A stretch of 11,444 nt of DNA from Desulfobulbaceae bacterium (GCA_007121995.1 SKJK01000149.1:1-11444); one strand, 5' to 3'. Shown: positions 1 to 8,938, numbered from the stretch's first letter. Numbers and translations: made by a program. Notes: generated by a model not told the origin, from the letters alone.

Positions 1-1456
1 TGAAAAAATTGTCCACACCCTTGCCGAATTCAAGGAAATGGACAATGGCACCATCTCTATCATCAACCCCACCACCGGTGAACTGGAGATTGAAGTTGCC
101 CATGGTATCACCGCGGAGGCCAAGCGGCGGGGGCGATATAAACTGGGGGAGGGGATCACCGGCAAGGTGGTGGCCACCGGCGAACCAATCATTGTTCCGC
201 AGATCGGCGATGAGCCGTTATTCCTGAATCGGACCAGAACCCGTGGCGATGAACGCAAAAAAAAGAGTTCTTTTTTGTGTGTTCCCATTGTTGCCGCGCA
301 GCATTCCATAGGGGCCCTGTCCATTGACCGGATGTATCAGGATGGCTTTGGAGTTGAATCTGAACATGATTTGCGTTTTCTCACCGTGGTCAGCGGTCTG
401 ATAGCGGAAACAGTGCAGCGCATTCAGCGAGTCAATGAGGAAAAAGAGGCTCTGCGGCAGGAAAACTCTAAACTGCGCCGCGAGTTGACCGCCAAGAACC
501 GCATCGATGAGATCATCGGCAATTCCTCAAGGATGCAGGAGGTCTTTGATATGGTGCATCGGGTGGCGGATTCCAATGCCACCGTGCTCCTGCGCGGCGA
601 ATCCGGGACAGGTAAAACGCTGGTAGCCAAGGCCCTGCACCATAATTCCGGGCGGGCCGCCGGGCCCTTTGTGGTGGTCAACTGTTCGGCCCTGCCGGAA
701 AGTCTGCTGGAGAGCGAACTCTTTGGTCATGAAAAAGGGGCCTTCACCGGGGCCACCGAGACCAAGAAGGGACGGTTCGAGCTGGCCGAGGGCGGCACCC
801 TGTTTCTCGACGAAATTGGTGAAATCAGCCCGGCTGTGCAGGTCAAACTGCTCAATGTCATTCAGGAGCGCACCCTGCAACGACTCGGGTCCGGGAAAAT
901 CATTGCCACCAATATCCGTCTGGTGGCAGCCACCAATCGCGACCTGGAAACCGCGGTCAAGGAGATGGCCTTTCGGGAGGATCTGTATTACCGGCTCAAT
1001 GTCTTTCCGGTCTATCTGCCGCCGTTGCGCGAACGGCGCACCGATATCCTCTTGCTGGCTGAGTATTTTCTCGAAAAATACGCCCAGGAAAATCACAAGC
1101 AGATCACACGGATTTCCACGCCGGCCATTGATCTTCTGGTCCAGTATCACTGGCCGGGCAATGTCCGTGAGTTGCAGAACTGCATGGAGCGGGCGGTGCT
1201 GATTTGCGACGGGTCCGCGATTATGTCGATCCACCTGCCACCTTCTTTGCAGAGTTCAGACAGCCTGCAGTCTGATAAGCCACTTTCCCTGGCCACAGCG
1301 GTTGAAAATTTCGAGCGGGAACTTATTGTTGAGGCGTTGAAGAAAAGCAACGGCAATCAGACCAAGGCCGCCAAAATCCTCGACACCAGTTTGCGTATCA
1401 TCAACTACAAGATCCATAGCTATGGAATAGAACCCAAACACTTCAAGGTCACATAA
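1..1456 (+). CDS. NifA-type sigma-54-dependent transcriptional activator (5' end missing)
   Basis: A bacterial enhancer-binding protein that uses ATP hydrolysis to open promoters bound by sigma-54 RNA polymerase. The frame is open to the left edge (first full codon at 2), so the start is outside the window; the ATG at 38 lies inside the GAF domain and is not the start. Numbering from that ATG: GAF sensor to about 130, with the NifA-like stretches [14 protein letters not shown] and EPLFLNRTR; a charged, probably coiled-coil linker at 131-150; AAA+ domain with Walker A GESGTGKT (187-194), sigma-54-contacting GAFTGA (234-239) and Walker [10 protein letters not shown] (252-260); Fis-type helix-turn-helix at about 438-465. 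The Cys-X4-Cys linker motif of oxygen-sensitive NifA proteins is absent. The GAF resembles NifA most, but no nif gene is in view, so the target pathway is unknown and no symbol is given. Domain call very secure; NifA identity moderate. Confidence 0.93.
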   Translation, partial: EKIVHTLAEFKEMDNGTISIINPTTGELEIEVAHGITAEAKRRGRYKLGEGITGKVVATGEPIIVPQIGDEPLFLNRTRTRGDERKKKSSFLCVPIVAAQHSIGALSIDRMYQDGFGVESEHDLRFLTVVSGLIAETVQRIQRVNEEKEALRQENSKLRRELTAKNRIDEIIGNSSRMQEVFDMVHRVADSNATVLLRGESGTGKTLVAKALHHNSGRAAGPFVVVNCSALPESLLESELFGHEKGAFTGATETKKGRFELAEGGTLFLDEIGEISPAVQVKLLNVIQERTLQRLGSGKIIATNIRLVAATNRDLETAVKEMAFREDLYYRLNVFPVYLPPLRERRTDILLLAEYFLEKYAQENHKQITRISTPAIDLLVQYHWPGNVRELQNCMERAVLICDGSAIMSIHLPPSLQSSDSLQSDKPLSLATAVENFERELIVEALKKSNGNQTKAAKILDTSLRIINYKIHSYGIEPKHFKVT

Positions 1457-2028
1457 TGCGGGTTTTGTTGCACATTTGTTGTGGTCCCTGTGCGCTTTAT
1501 CCGGTCCAGCAGCTTCGTGAACAGGGGCATACAGTCACCGGCCTGTTTTACAATCCCAACATCCATCCGTACCAGGAGTTTCGTCGCCGTATTGATGCAG
1601 TGAAGATGTTCAGCGAGAGTTGGGGGTGTGCAATTGACATCGATGAAGACTACGGCCTCAGTCAATATTTACGAAAGGTGGTTTTTCACGAAGATGAACG
1701 CTGTCTCCTGTGTTATGAGATGCGCCTGCTCCGTACAGTGACGGCGGCGGCCGCCGGCAGCCACGACGCCTTTACCACCACGTTGCTCTACTCCAAATAT
1801 CAGAACCACCCCTTATTGGCTGAAAGGTGCAGACAATTAGCCCAAGAGCATGACGTCAGTTTTTATTACCAGGATTTCCGCCTCGGATGGCAGTGGGGGA
1901 TTGATCGTTCCATTGATATGGGTCTGTATCGCCAGCCCTACTGCGGCTGTATATACAGCGAACAGGAACGGTACGACAAGAGGCTGCGCAAGGCCCGCAG
2001 TAAAATGACGGCTGCCGTGGAAAGATGA
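1456..2028 (+). CDS. queH: Epoxyqueuosine reductase QueH
   Basis: QueH carries out the last step of queuosine synthesis, reducing epoxyqueuosine to queuosine at the wobble base of tRNAs with GUN anticodons (Tyr, His, Asn, Asp). It is the cobalamin-independent, iron-sulfur alternative to QueG (family knowledge). The 190-aa protein shows the family hallmarks in order: N-terminal HICCGPC (Cys8, Cys9, Cys12), FYNPNIHP (31-38), ERCLLC (Cys83, Cys86), FTTTLLYSKYQNH (106-118), FRLGWQWGI (141-149) and YCGC (Cys163, Cys165). These conserved cysteines are the expected cluster ligands and redox pair. The ATG overlaps the stop of the upstream regulator (TAATG) and has AAGG at 1445-1448 seven bases upstream, so translational coupling is likely. 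No preQ1 riboswitch would be expected or is seen, because the gene starts inside the previous one. Length is normal for the family, with no sign of damage. Confidence 0.96.
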   Translation: MRVLLHICCGPCALYPVQQLREQGHTVTGLFYNPNIHPYQEFRRRIDAVKMFSESWGCAIDIDEDYGLSQYLRKVVFHEDERCLLCYEMRLLRTVTAAAAGSHDAFTTTLLYSKYQNHPLLAERCRQLAQEHDVSFYYQDFRLGWQWGIDRSIDMGLYRQPYCGCIYSEQERYDKRLRKARSKMTAAVER

Positions 2029-2040
2029 CCACAGATTTTT

Positions 2041-2110
2041 CCCGCTGGCTACCGCTGGTCAAATTTTTCGTAACCGGTCAGCGGGTGCACATGCATACTT
2101 GCCGCACCCG
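2041..2110 (+). repeat. Overlapping, mutually exclusive inverted repeats
   Basis: CCCGCTG at 2041-2047 is complementary to CAGCGGG at 2079-2085; a second copy, CCGCTG at 2052-2057, can also pair there. CGGGTGC at 2082-2088 is complementary to GCACCCG at 2104-2110. The two pairings share bases 2082-2085, so the transcript could switch between them, as in an attenuator. No U-tract follows, so a role in termination is not supported; this is pattern only. Confidence 0.4.
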
Positions 2111-2143
2111 GTGCTGAGGTCCCCAACTCTTCTGATTTATAGC

Positions 2144-2166
2144 TCGTCGTTCGCGGCGACAAGGAG
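2144..2166 (+). promoter_or_regulatory. rdgB ribosome-binding site with adjacent TTCG hairpin
   Basis: AAGGAG at 2161-2166 lies seven bases before the ATG at 2174 and fixes the rdgB start there instead of at the upstream in-frame ATG at 2099. Just before it, TCGTCG (2144-2149) and CGGCGA (2154-2159) can form a six-pair stem, with one G-U pair, around a TTCG loop, ending one base from the Shine-Dalgarno. It may keep the site exposed or tune initiation; that is inference. Confidence 0.6.
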
Positions 2167-2173
2167 CAATCCC

Positions 2174-2857
2174 ATGGACAATATTATTGTGCTGGCCACC
2201 GGCAACAGTAAAAAATTAGTGGAAATCAAAGACCTGCTCAAAGATTTTCCCGTCACTATCAAATCGCTTGCCAATTTCGGCCCCATGCCCGAACCGGTTG
2301 AAGATGGGGCCACCTTTGATGACAACGCGTATAAAAAAGCCCTGCATTATGCCAAGGTGCTGGGGCTACCCTGCCTGGCCGATGACTCCGGTCTGGTGGT
2401 GGACGCCCTGGACGGTCGGCCCGGGGTCTACTCGGCCCGTTATGCAGGGCCTGGCGCAAAAGATTGGGATAACTGTGAAAAAGTATTGCAGGAAATGGCA
2501 GGAAAGGACAATCGATCCGCCCACTTTGTCTGTGTCCTGTCCCTGGCAACGCCGGGCGGTCCGGCCCTGACCTGGGAAGCGCGCTGTGACGGCGAACTCA
2601 CCACCGAGCGGCGGGGAGCATCCGGTTTTGGTTATGATCCGATTTTTTTGTATCCGCAACTGGGAAAAACCTTTGCCGAAATTTCCATGGAAGAGAAAAG
2701 CAAAGTCAGTCACCGCGGCCGCGCCCTGGCGGAATTTGCCGGTGAATTTGCACAGGTCCGCAGCTGGTTGCGTCAGCGAATGGGAGAGATAAAACCGCCC
2801 AAACCGGACCACAGTGAGTTTGAGCACAATGATTGGTCGCAGGAGCGCATGGTGTGA
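2174..2857 (+). CDS. rdgB: XTP/dITP diphosphatase (Ham1/RdgB family)
   Basis: A house-cleaning enzyme that hydrolyses non-canonical purine nucleoside triphosphates (dITP, ITP, XTP) to monophosphates and pyrophosphate, keeping inosine and xanthine out of DNA and RNA; cytosolic, Mg2+-dependent. Family motifs in order: ATGNSKK (8-14, substrate-binding N-terminus), LADDSGL (68-74, with the catalytic acidic pair), GRPGVYSARYAG (81-92), GFGYDPIF (151-158) and KSKVSHRGRAL (175-185). The start at 2174 is chosen because it gives the standard N-terminus and has AAGGAG seven bases upstream; the longer frame from 2099 adds residues unlike the family. At 227 aa it is about 25-30 residues longer than typical RdgB (near 200), because of a charged, Pro-rich tail after about residue 203. 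It lies downstream of queH on the same strand and converges with gpsA. Confidence 0.95.
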   Translation: MDNIIVLATGNSKKLVEIKDLLKDFPVTIKSLANFGPMPEPVEDGATFDDNAYKKALHYAKVLGLPCLADDSGLVVDALDGRPGVYSARYAGPGAKDWDNCEKVLQEMAGKDNRSAHFVCVLSLATPGGPALTWEARCDGELTTERRGASGFGYDPIFLYPQLGKTFAEISMEEKSKVSHRGRALAEFAGEFAQVRSWLRQRMGEIKPPKPDHSEFEHNDWSQERMV

Positions 2858-2912
2858 GTTTTTGACGTAACCCAAGTTCCCCTTTACAGTGCCGGGGCAT
2901 CCCTCCCACAAC
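2858..2912. other. Convergent gap between rdgB and gpsA
   Basis: Only 55 bp separate the stop codons of two convergent genes. A weak stem CCCC (2880-2883) with GGGG (2894-2897) is the only pairing seen, and no T-tract follows on either strand. Transcripts from the two sides may therefore overlap, or termination may be factor-dependent. Confidence 0.4.
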
Positions 2913-3923
2913 TCAGGCGTCTTCCTGTTTCAGATTCCGTTGAAACAGGTCGTGGACCGCATGCTCGCATTTTTTGTGGCCGTACAGCACCTGATAGACC
3001 TGTTCGAGAATGGGCATTTCCACCTGGAGCCTTTTGGCCAGGTTGTAACAGGACTGGGTTGTTTTCACTCCCTCGGCAACCATGGACATTTCGGCGAGAA
3101 CCTCAGGCAGGCTCAGGCCTGAGCCCAGTTTCAACCCCACGGTCCGGTTACGGCTCAAATTGCCGGTGCAGGTCAGGACCAGGTCACCCAGCCCACCCAG
3201 GCCGGCAAAGGTTTGCGGCTGGGCGCCCAATGCCGCTCCCAGGCGGGAAATTTCCGCCAGACCACGGGTGATCAGGGCAGCACGGGTGTTGAGGCCGAAA
3301 TGGAGACCATCACAGATCCCTGCGGCAATGGCGATGACGTTTTTCATCGCGCCACTGATCTCCAACCCCACTACATCGCCAGCTGAATAGACCCGGAAAT
3401 AGGCGCTGGAAAAGAGATGCTGGACGGTTTCCGTTGCTGTCAGATCAGCAAAAGCCACCGTCACCGCTGTGGGTTGTTCCGCCGCGACCTCTTGGGCGAA
3501 ACTGGGGCCGCTCAGGACTCCGAATAAGAGCGATTTCGCATCACGGCTTTCCTCACGCATGACAGCGGTCATGGTCATGCCGCCATCGTTCTCTATTCCT
3601 TTCACTGCGGAAACAATCAGGGTTTTTTCTTCCAATCCCGGGATCATTTCGCGGTAGACCTGCCGAAATCCATGGGAAGGGACCACCATCACTACGCATT
3701 GCGCCTGGGCGACCGCGGCGATCAGGTCGTTGGTCACGACCAGGGTATCGGGTAGGCGATGTCCGGGCAGGTACTTTTTATTTTCCCGCTCGTCAACCAA
3801 CCGATTGATGTGTTCGCTGTTCCTGCCCCAAAGGGTAATATTGAGTCCTTTTCTGGCCAGGAGCAGGGCCAGAGCCGTGCCCCAACTGCCGGCACCGATA
3901 ACAGCGGTTTTATTGATCTGCAT
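2913..3923 (-). CDS. gpsA: Glycerol-3-phosphate dehydrogenase [NAD(P)+]
   Basis: Reduces dihydroxyacetone phosphate to sn-glycerol-3-phosphate, the backbone precursor of phospholipids; soluble NAD(P)H enzyme. From the chosen start the protein is 336 aa, normal for GpsA. The Rossmann dinucleotide motif [10 protein letters not shown] is at 10-19, SAVKGIE at 105-111, LSGPSFAQE at 137-145, the catalytic lysine region [12 protein letters not shown] (Lys194) at 191-202, and the C-terminal GLGDLVLTC (244-252) and SRNR (257-260). The ATG at 3923 overlaps the last 14 bases of gyrA, with GAGGA just upstream at unusually short spacing. In-frame ATGs at 3932 and 3938 are possible alternatives that would add three or five residues. 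The longer frame from 3977 reads deep into gyrA and is rejected. It is the last gene of the dnaN-gyrB-gyrA-gpsA block and is probably coupled to gyrA translation. Confidence 0.96.
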   Translation of the reverse strand: MQINKTAVIGAGSWGTALALLLARKGLNITLWGRNSEHINRLVDERENKKYLPGHRLPDTLVVTNDLIAAVAQAQCVVMVVPSHGFRQVYREMIPGLEEKTLIVSAVKGIENDGGMTMTAVMREESRDAKSLLFGVLSGPSFAQEVAAEQPTAVTVAFADLTATETVQHLFSSAYFRVYSAGDVVGLEISGAMKNVIAIAAGICDGLHFGLNTRAALITRGLAEISRLGAALGAQPQTFAGLGGLGDLVLTCTGNLSRNRTVGLKLGSGLSLPEVLAEMSMVAEGVKTTQSCYNLAKRLQVEMPILEQVYQVLYGHKKCEHAVHDLFQRNLKQEDA

Positions 3924-6408
3924 GTTCCTCATCGCCATTGTCCAGGCCGTTGGGGTCAATTTCTTCTTCCCGGGCAAGCGTGGACAGGCCGACCACCAGT
4001 TCGCCTTCCTCCAGGTTGATCAACCGCACCCCTTGCGTATTGCGGCCAATGATGCGGACGGCATCCATGGGCATGCGGATAACCTTGCCGGAATTGGCAA
4101 TGAGCATGACCTGATCTTCATCAACCACGGGCAGCACCCCGACAACCTGACCGTTGCGTTCATTGGCTTTTATAGTGAAAACTCCTTTGCCCCCCCTGCT
4201 CTGCAGTGGATATTCCGCAACCGCTGTGCGTTTTCCATAGCCTTTCCCCGTGACCGTGAGGATAGAATCGTCCGGATTACGGACGATGGTCACACCCACG
4301 ACTTCGTCATCTTCGCCCAGGGTAATTCCCTTGACGCCGGCAGCCAGGCGACCCATGGTCCGGACGCCGGACTCATGGAAATGGATGGACAAGCCTTTCT
4401 TGGTAACGAGAATGATTTCATCTTCACCCGAGGTTATGGCTGCGGAAAGAATTTCATCGTCGTCGCGAATGGTCAAACCAAACTTTCCTTTGCGAACGGG
4501 CCGCTTATACTCGGAAATAAAGGTTTTTTTCACCCGGCCAAGCTTCGTGACTGTGAGAACGGAGACGGTGTCCTCCATATTGGCCAAATCCGCTACTGGC
4601 AAAATGGCAGCCACCTTTTCGTTTTGACCCAGCTCCAGCAGGTTAACGATGGCCCGGCCTCGGGCAGCTCGGCCGGCAACCGGTAGTTCATAGACCTTGC
4701 GCCAGAAGACACGACCCTTGTTGGTGAAAAAAAGAAAGGTATCCAGTGCGGAGGCTGTATAAAGATTAGTGACAAAGTCCCCCTCCAGGGTGGTCATGCC
4801 TTTGACCCCCTTGCCGCCGCGGCGCTGGGCCCTGTATAAGCTCAAGGGATTGCGCTTGATATAGCCGGTGTGAGACACGGTCACCACCATCGCTTCGGGG
4901 GCAATCAGATCCTCGGGCAGAATTTCGTCGGCAGCGTCAATAATTTCAGTTCGTCGCTGGTCGCCGTATTCCTCGCGAATGGCAGCAAATTCCTCCCGGA
5001 TGATCTGCATAACCAAATTGTCGTCATTGAGTACTTTGGTCAACCAGGCGATTTTCTCAAGGATCTCCTGGTAATCGGCGATGATTTTATCGCGCTCCAG
5101 GCCGGTGAGCCGCTGCAGACGCATGTCGAGAATGGTTTGTGCCTGGATCTCTGACAACTCAAAACGGTCGATCAACCCTTCCTTGGCTTCTGCCGGGGTA
5201 GCGGAAGCTTTGATCAGGGCAACCACCTCATCAAGGTGGGTAATAGCTATTTTCAACCCTTCGAGGATATGGGCCCGTTCCTGGGCCTTACGTAACTCAT
5301 AGGCGGTCCGGCGGTAGACCACGGTGCGCCGATGGGCGATGAAGTGCTGGAGAATCTGCTTGAGATTGAGAATTTCGGGTTTGTTGTTGACGATGCACAG
5401 GAGAATAATGCCGAAGCTTTTCTGCAGCGGGGTCATCTTATAGAGCTGATTGATGATAACCTCCGGGATTTCGTCCTTTTTGAGGTCCAGAACGACCCGT
5501 ACACCGTGACGGTCGGATTCGTCGCGGATTTCCGCAATGGAGGTGATCCTTTTCTCCTTGATCAACAAGGCGATTTTTTCTACCAGGGAGGCTTTGTTCT
5601 GTTGATACGGAATCTCGGTGATGATAATTGATTCCCCGTGGGTGCCGCGTGGTTCGATATGGGTCTTAGAACGCATAACCACCACCCCCCTTCCTGTTTC
5701 ATAGGCCTCACGGATGCCGGCACGACCGCAAATGAATCCACCGGTGGGGAAATCTGGTCCGGGAATAATCTCCATCAACTGATGCACGGTGATGTCAGGA
5801 TCTTCAATCAGGGCAATGAGGCTGTCGATGACCTCGGTGAGATTGTGCGGGGGAATTTTGGTGGCCATCCCCACGGCAATGCCCTCTGATCCGTTGATAA
5901 GGATATTGGGGATTCTGGAAGGCAGGACCGATGGTTCCTGGAGGGAATTGTCATAGTTAGGGACAAAGTCAACGGTATCTTTATCCAGGTCAGCGACCAG
6001 TTCCTGGTCGAGTTTAGTCATCCTGGCTTCGGTGTAGCGCATGGCCGCCGCGGAATCGCCATCCATGGAGCCGAAGTTGCCCTGCCCGTCGACAAGCGGG
6101 TATCGCATGGAGAAATCCTGGGCCATGCGCACCAAGGTGTCATAGGCGGCGGTGTCGCCATGGGGATGGTATTTACCAATAACATCACCGACGATACGGG
6201 CTGATTTGATATATGGTCGGTTGTAGGTGTTCCCCAATTCGCGCATGGCAAACAGGGTGCGGCGGTGCACCGGTTTGAGCCCATCGCGGACATCGGGCAG
6301 GGCCCTGCCGATAATGACCGACATGGCATAATCAAGGTAGGATTTTCGCAGTTCTCGTTCAATGGAGATAGTGGGGTACTGGTCACTTCCCGTGGATCGT
6401 TCCGTCAT
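3910..6408 (-). CDS. gyrA: DNA gyrase subunit A
   Basis: The breakage-reunion subunit of DNA gyrase, which with GyrB introduces negative supercoils using ATP. The 832-aa protein starts with the usual [15 protein letters not shown] block (19-33). The catalytic tyrosine is Tyr125 in [10 protein letters not shown] (121-130). The quinolone-resistance region reads [12 protein letters not shown] (79-90), with Thr86 and Asp90 at the positions of E. coli Ser83 and Asp87, a wild-type pattern rather than a known resistance change. The GyrA box QRRGGKG, needed for DNA wrapping, is at 528-534, followed by the beta-pinwheel C-terminal domain and an acidic tail rich in Asp and Glu. AGGA (bases 6416-6419) lies seven bases before the ATG. 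It is 61 bp downstream of gyrB, and its end overlaps the gpsA start. No frameshift or missing motif is seen. Confidence 0.98.
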   Translation of the reverse strand: MTERSTGSDQYPTISIERELRKSYLDYAMSVIIGRALPDVRDGLKPVHRRTLFAMRELGNTYNRPYIKSARIVGDVIGKYHPHGDTAAYDTLVRMAQDFSMRYPLVDGQGNFGSMDGDSAAAMRYTEARMTKLDQELVADLDKDTVDFVPNYDNSLQEPSVLPSRIPNILINGSEGIAVGMATKIPPHNLTEVIDSLIALIEDPDITVHQLMEIIPGPDFPTGGFICGRAGIREAYETGRGVVVMRSKTHIEPRGTHGESIIITEIPYQQNKASLVEKIALLIKEKRITSIAEIRDESDRHGVRVVLDLKKDEIPEVIINQLYKMTPLQKSFGIILLCIVNNKPEILNLKQILQHFIAHRRTVVYRRTAYELRKAQERAHILEGLKIAITHLDEVVALIKASATPAEAKEGLIDRFELSEIQAQTILDMRLQRLTGLERDKIIADYQEILEKIAWLTKVLNDDNLVMQIIREEFAAIREEYGDQRRTEIIDAADEILPEDLIAPEAMVVTVSHTGYIKRNPLSLYRAQRRGGKGVKGMTTLEGDFVTNLYTASALDTFLFFTNKGRVFWRKVYELPVAGRAARGRAIVNLLELGQNEKVAAILPVADLANMEDTVSVLTVTKLGRVKKTFISEYKRPVRKGKFGLTIRDDDEILSAAITSGEDEIILVTKKGLSIHFHESGVRTMGRLAAGVKGITLGEDDEVVGVTIVRNPDDSILTVTGKGYGKRTAVAEYPLQSRGGKGVFTIKANERNGQVVGVLPVVDEDQVMLIANSGKVIRMPMDAVRIIGRNTQGVRLINLEEGELVVGLSTLAREEEIDPNGLDNGDEEHADQ

Positions 6409-6469
6409 GATATGTTCCTGCTTGAAGCTTGCTGAAAAAGAAGGTGCCTACAGTGCACAAGGGAAGCGG

Positions 6470-8881
6470 TCAGATGTCCAGATCCGCAACTTCCAAGGCA
6501 TGATTTTGAATGAATTCTCTGCGTGGTTCTACTTTGTCTCCCATCAAGGTCGTGAAGGTGTCATCGGTGAGCTGGATATCCTCGATTTTGACCTGAACAA
6601 GGGATCGATTGACAGGATTCATCGTTGTTTCCCAGAGTTGTTCCGGGTTCATTTCGCCCAGACCTTTGTAACGCTGCAGGGTGCTGCCTTTAAAGGTTTC
6701 ATTGCGGACCAGTTCGATCAGTACGCGCCAGTCATCTGCCGGCAGTTCCGCTTCCTGTCCGCTGGTCGATAGCTTCAGCAGGGTAAAAGAGCTTTTGAGG
6801 TAGGGGGCCAGTGTCTTGTACAGTTCAAGGGCGTGTCGATACTCATTGATCAGAGGTATGTTGGGGCCAATGGTGACTGCCATGGGCGATTTGCCGCTGA
6901 AAGTAACAGGAAATTCGAAACAGGCGGGCCTCCAGTCGCAGGGACGAAGATCGCCTACCTGTGAGGCTTCCGTGACGAGTTGTTCCCGCAGTGATTCGAC
7001 AAAATCCCGGTTTTCAAACTGCAAAGCGGTTTGGACCTTGTTGGTCAATAAAAACAGAATCAGGTCTTCTTCGATGTTCAGGCGTTCCATATAGGCGAGA
7101 ATCTGAGCGAAGTACGAGAGCTTACGGAGAATGTCGACCATCTCCTCCTGGGCGAGAATCTGGCCTTTTTCCGAGCGTATACGCATGAGCGTGCTGGCTT
7201 GGGAATACAGGTAGGTGTTCAAGGCTTCCTCACTGAGAAAATACTGCTCTTTTTTTCCCCGTCCAAGACGATACAGTGGTGGCTGGCCGATGTAGATATG
7301 TCCATTTTCAACCAGAGGCAGCATCTGCCGGTAGAAAAAGGTCAATAGGAGGGTCCGGATGTGCGCGCCGTCGACATCGGCATCGGTCATGATGATTATT
7401 TTATGATAGCGGAGTTTATCCAGGTCAAACTCTTCGTTGCCGATCCCGGTGCCCAGAGATGCGACCAATTGTTTGATTTCTTCGGAACCGAGAATTTTAT
7501 CGAACCGGGCTTTTTCCACATTCATGATTTTGCCGCGCAAGGGCAGGATGGCTTGAATGGAACGATCCCGGCCCTGTTTAGCTGATCCCCCGGCCGAATC
7601 ACCCTCAACAATGAAAATTTCACGTTCTGCAGGATTTTTGCTTTGGCATTCGGCTAGTTTGCCGGCCATAAGGACGGAAAGGCTCCCTTTTTTTCTGGAT
7701 AAGTCCCGCGCTTTGCGGGCCGCGTCCCTGGCCCGGGTGGCTTCCACCACTTTGCCGAGGATACTGCGGGCAACGGCCGGATTCTGTTCCAGGTAGTTGG
7801 CCAACCTGTCTGCGCATAATGATTCGACAATGGATTTGACCTCCGAGTTGCCCAGTTTTCCTTTGGTCTGGCCTTCGAACTGGGGATTGGGAACCCGGAC
7901 GGATATGACACAGGTGAGACCTTCCCGGACATCATCGCCGCCCATTTTTTCTCGTAGATGTTTGGGGACAATGTCGTCTCCGGCATACCTGTTGATACAT
8001 TTGGTTAAAGCGGCCCGAAATCCGGCAACATGGGTGCCACCTTCCTTGGTGTTGATATTATTGACAAAGGAAAACAACCGCTCCGAATATCCGTCAAAAT
8101 ATTGGAAGCAGACATCGACCTGAACCTCCTCCTTTTCTCCGGAAATGAGGATAGGGTGCGGGTGGACGCAGGTTCGCTTTCTGTTGAGATATTCGACATA
8201 GGAAGCGATGCCGCCGTCAAAATGGTAAGTGTTCTCTGCCCCGTCCCGCTCATCTTTGAGAGCAATAGTGATATTTTTATTGAGGAAGGCGAGCTCGCGC
8301 ATCCTGTTGTTGATGGTATCGTATTTGAATTCCGTGGATTCGGTGAAAATTTGTGCATCCGGAGTGAAAAAAATGCTTGTCCCGGTCGCATCGCTGGCCC
8401 CTATTTCCTCGAGTTCGCTGGTGCGGATGCCGAAGGCATAGGACTGTCTGTATATACGTCCGTTTCGGTTGACCTGCGCCACGGTACGGGCACTGAGCGC
8501 GTTGACCACCGAGACCCCCACTCCATGAAGTCCTCCCGAAACTTTGTAGGTAGAATGGTCGAACTTTCCACCGGCATGCAAGGTGGTCATGACCAGTTCA
8601 AGGGCTGACATCTGCTCGGTGGGGTGCATGTCAACGGGAATTCCCCGGCCGTTGTCTTCGACAGTGACGGAATTGTCATCATGAATGGTGACGCTGATAC
8701 GATCGCAATGACCTGCCAGAGCCTCATCGATGGAGTTGTCGACAACTTCGTAAATTAGGTGATGCAGGCCTTCCTCACCTGTATTGCCGATATACATGGA
8801 GGGACGTTTGCGAACGGCTTCAAGGCCATCAAGGACTTGAATCTGTTGAGCGCCATAGGATGATTTTTCTGTTTCGTTCAT
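6470..8881 (-). CDS. gyrB: DNA gyrase subunit B
   Basis: The ATPase and TOPRIM subunit of DNA gyrase. The 803-aa protein contains the GHKL ATPase motifs YEVVDNSIDEALAG (44-57), VEDNGRGIP (74-82) and GGLHGVGVSVVNALS (116-130); the QTKGKLGN loop (338-345); the TOPRIM acidic motifs EGDSAGGSAKQGRDR (426-440) and MTDADVDGAHIRT (498-510); and QRYKGLGEMNP (736-746). Between about 545 and 735 lies the insertion found in proteobacterial-type GyrB; forms without it are near 640 aa. The start at 8881 gives the normal N-terminus, but there is no clear Shine-Dalgarno. Instead a U-rich stretch with nine consecutive U precedes it. The gene is 57 bp downstream of dnaN with no recF between them, and 61 bp upstream of gyrA. 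All key residues are present. Confidence 0.98.
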   Translation of the reverse strand: MNETEKSSYGAQQIQVLDGLEAVRKRPSMYIGNTGEEGLHHLIYEVVDNSIDEALAGHCDRISVTIHDDNSVTVEDNGRGIPVDMHPTEQMSALELVMTTLHAGGKFDHSTYKVSGGLHGVGVSVVNALSARTVAQVNRNGRIYRQSYAFGIRTSELEEIGASDATGTSIFFTPDAQIFTESTEFKYDTINNRMRELAFLNKNITIALKDERDGAENTYHFDGGIASYVEYLNRKRTCVHPHPILISGEKEEVQVDVCFQYFDGYSERLFSFVNNINTKEGGTHVAGFRAALTKCINRYAGDDIVPKHLREKMGGDDVREGLTCVISVRVPNPQFEGQTKGKLGNSEVKSIVESLCADRLANYLEQNPAVARSILGKVVEATRARDAARKARDLSRKKGSLSVLMAGKLAECQSKNPAEREIFIVEGDSAGGSAKQGRDRSIQAILPLRGKIMNVEKARFDKILGSEEIKQLVASLGTGIGNEEFDLDKLRYHKIIIMTDADVDGAHIRTLLLTFFYRQMLPLVENGHIYIGQPPLYRLGRGKKEQYFLSEEALNTYLYSQASTLMRIRSEKGQILAQEEMVDILRKLSYFAQILAYMERLNIEEDLILFLLTNKVQTALQFENRDFVESLREQLVTEASQVGDLRPCDWRPACFEFPVTFSGKSPMAVTIGPNIPLINEYRHALELYKTLAPYLKSSFTLLKLSTSGQEAELPADDWRVLIELVRNETFKGSTLQRYKGLGEMNPEQLWETTMNPVNRSLVQVKIEDIQLTDDTFTTLMGDKVEPRREFIQNHALEVADLDI

Positions 8882-8900
8882 TGCATGTCAAAAAAAAAGA
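8882..8900 (-). promoter_or_regulatory. U-rich gyrB leader lacking a clear Shine-Dalgarno
   Basis: On the gyrB strand the bases just before the ATG read TCTTTTTTTTTGACATGCA. No AGGA or GGAG-like element sits at normal spacing. The run of nine T becomes a single-stranded U-tract in the mRNA, the kind of site bound by ribosomal protein S1 (known in other bacteria; inferred here). No stem precedes the T-run, so it is not a good intrinsic terminator for dnaN. Confidence 0.4.
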
Positions 8901-8938
8901 TTGAATAAGGGAAAGTGCGATGTAAAAAATGGCTGACT

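Larger units (their letters stand above)
2029..2173 (+). other. Structured queH-rdgB intergenic region
   Basis: A 145-bp gap with no credible gene. It contains several self-complementary segments (listed separately), including two stems that share bases and so exclude each other, and a small hairpin next to the rdgB ribosome-binding site. There is no run of T after any stem, so no standard intrinsic terminator is seen. No sigma-70 promoter with a good -35 and -10 pair was found; TTTATA at 2136-2141 preceded by TGA is the only weak -10-like element. No known riboswitch class was recognised. Confidence 0.5.

Noticed and set aside
9-17. TTGTCCACA as a DnaA box
   Set aside because: One mismatch to TTATCCACA, isolated, and inside the regulator coding sequence; a single near-match is expected by chance.
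527-1234. 235-codon open frame on - opposite the sigma-54 activator
   Set aside because: The opposite strand carries an unmistakable AAA+ domain; this frame shows no recognisable protein features.
2099-2173. Upstream start for rdgB at 2099
   Set aside because: It adds 25 residues unlike the family, whereas ATG 2174 has AAGGAG at ideal spacing and the canonical N-terminus.
3730-4686. 318-codon open frame on + across the gpsA and gyrA genes
   Set aside because: It is antisense to two clearly real genes, shows no family motif and spans their boundary; it is a by-product of codon bias.
6149-6160. Quinolone-resistance change in gyrA
   Set aside because: The two key positions are Thr86 and Asp90, which match wild-type residues in many susceptible bacteria.
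8030-8608. 192-codon open frame on + opposite gyrB
   Set aside because: Antisense shadow of the GyrB ATPase domain with no independent evidence.
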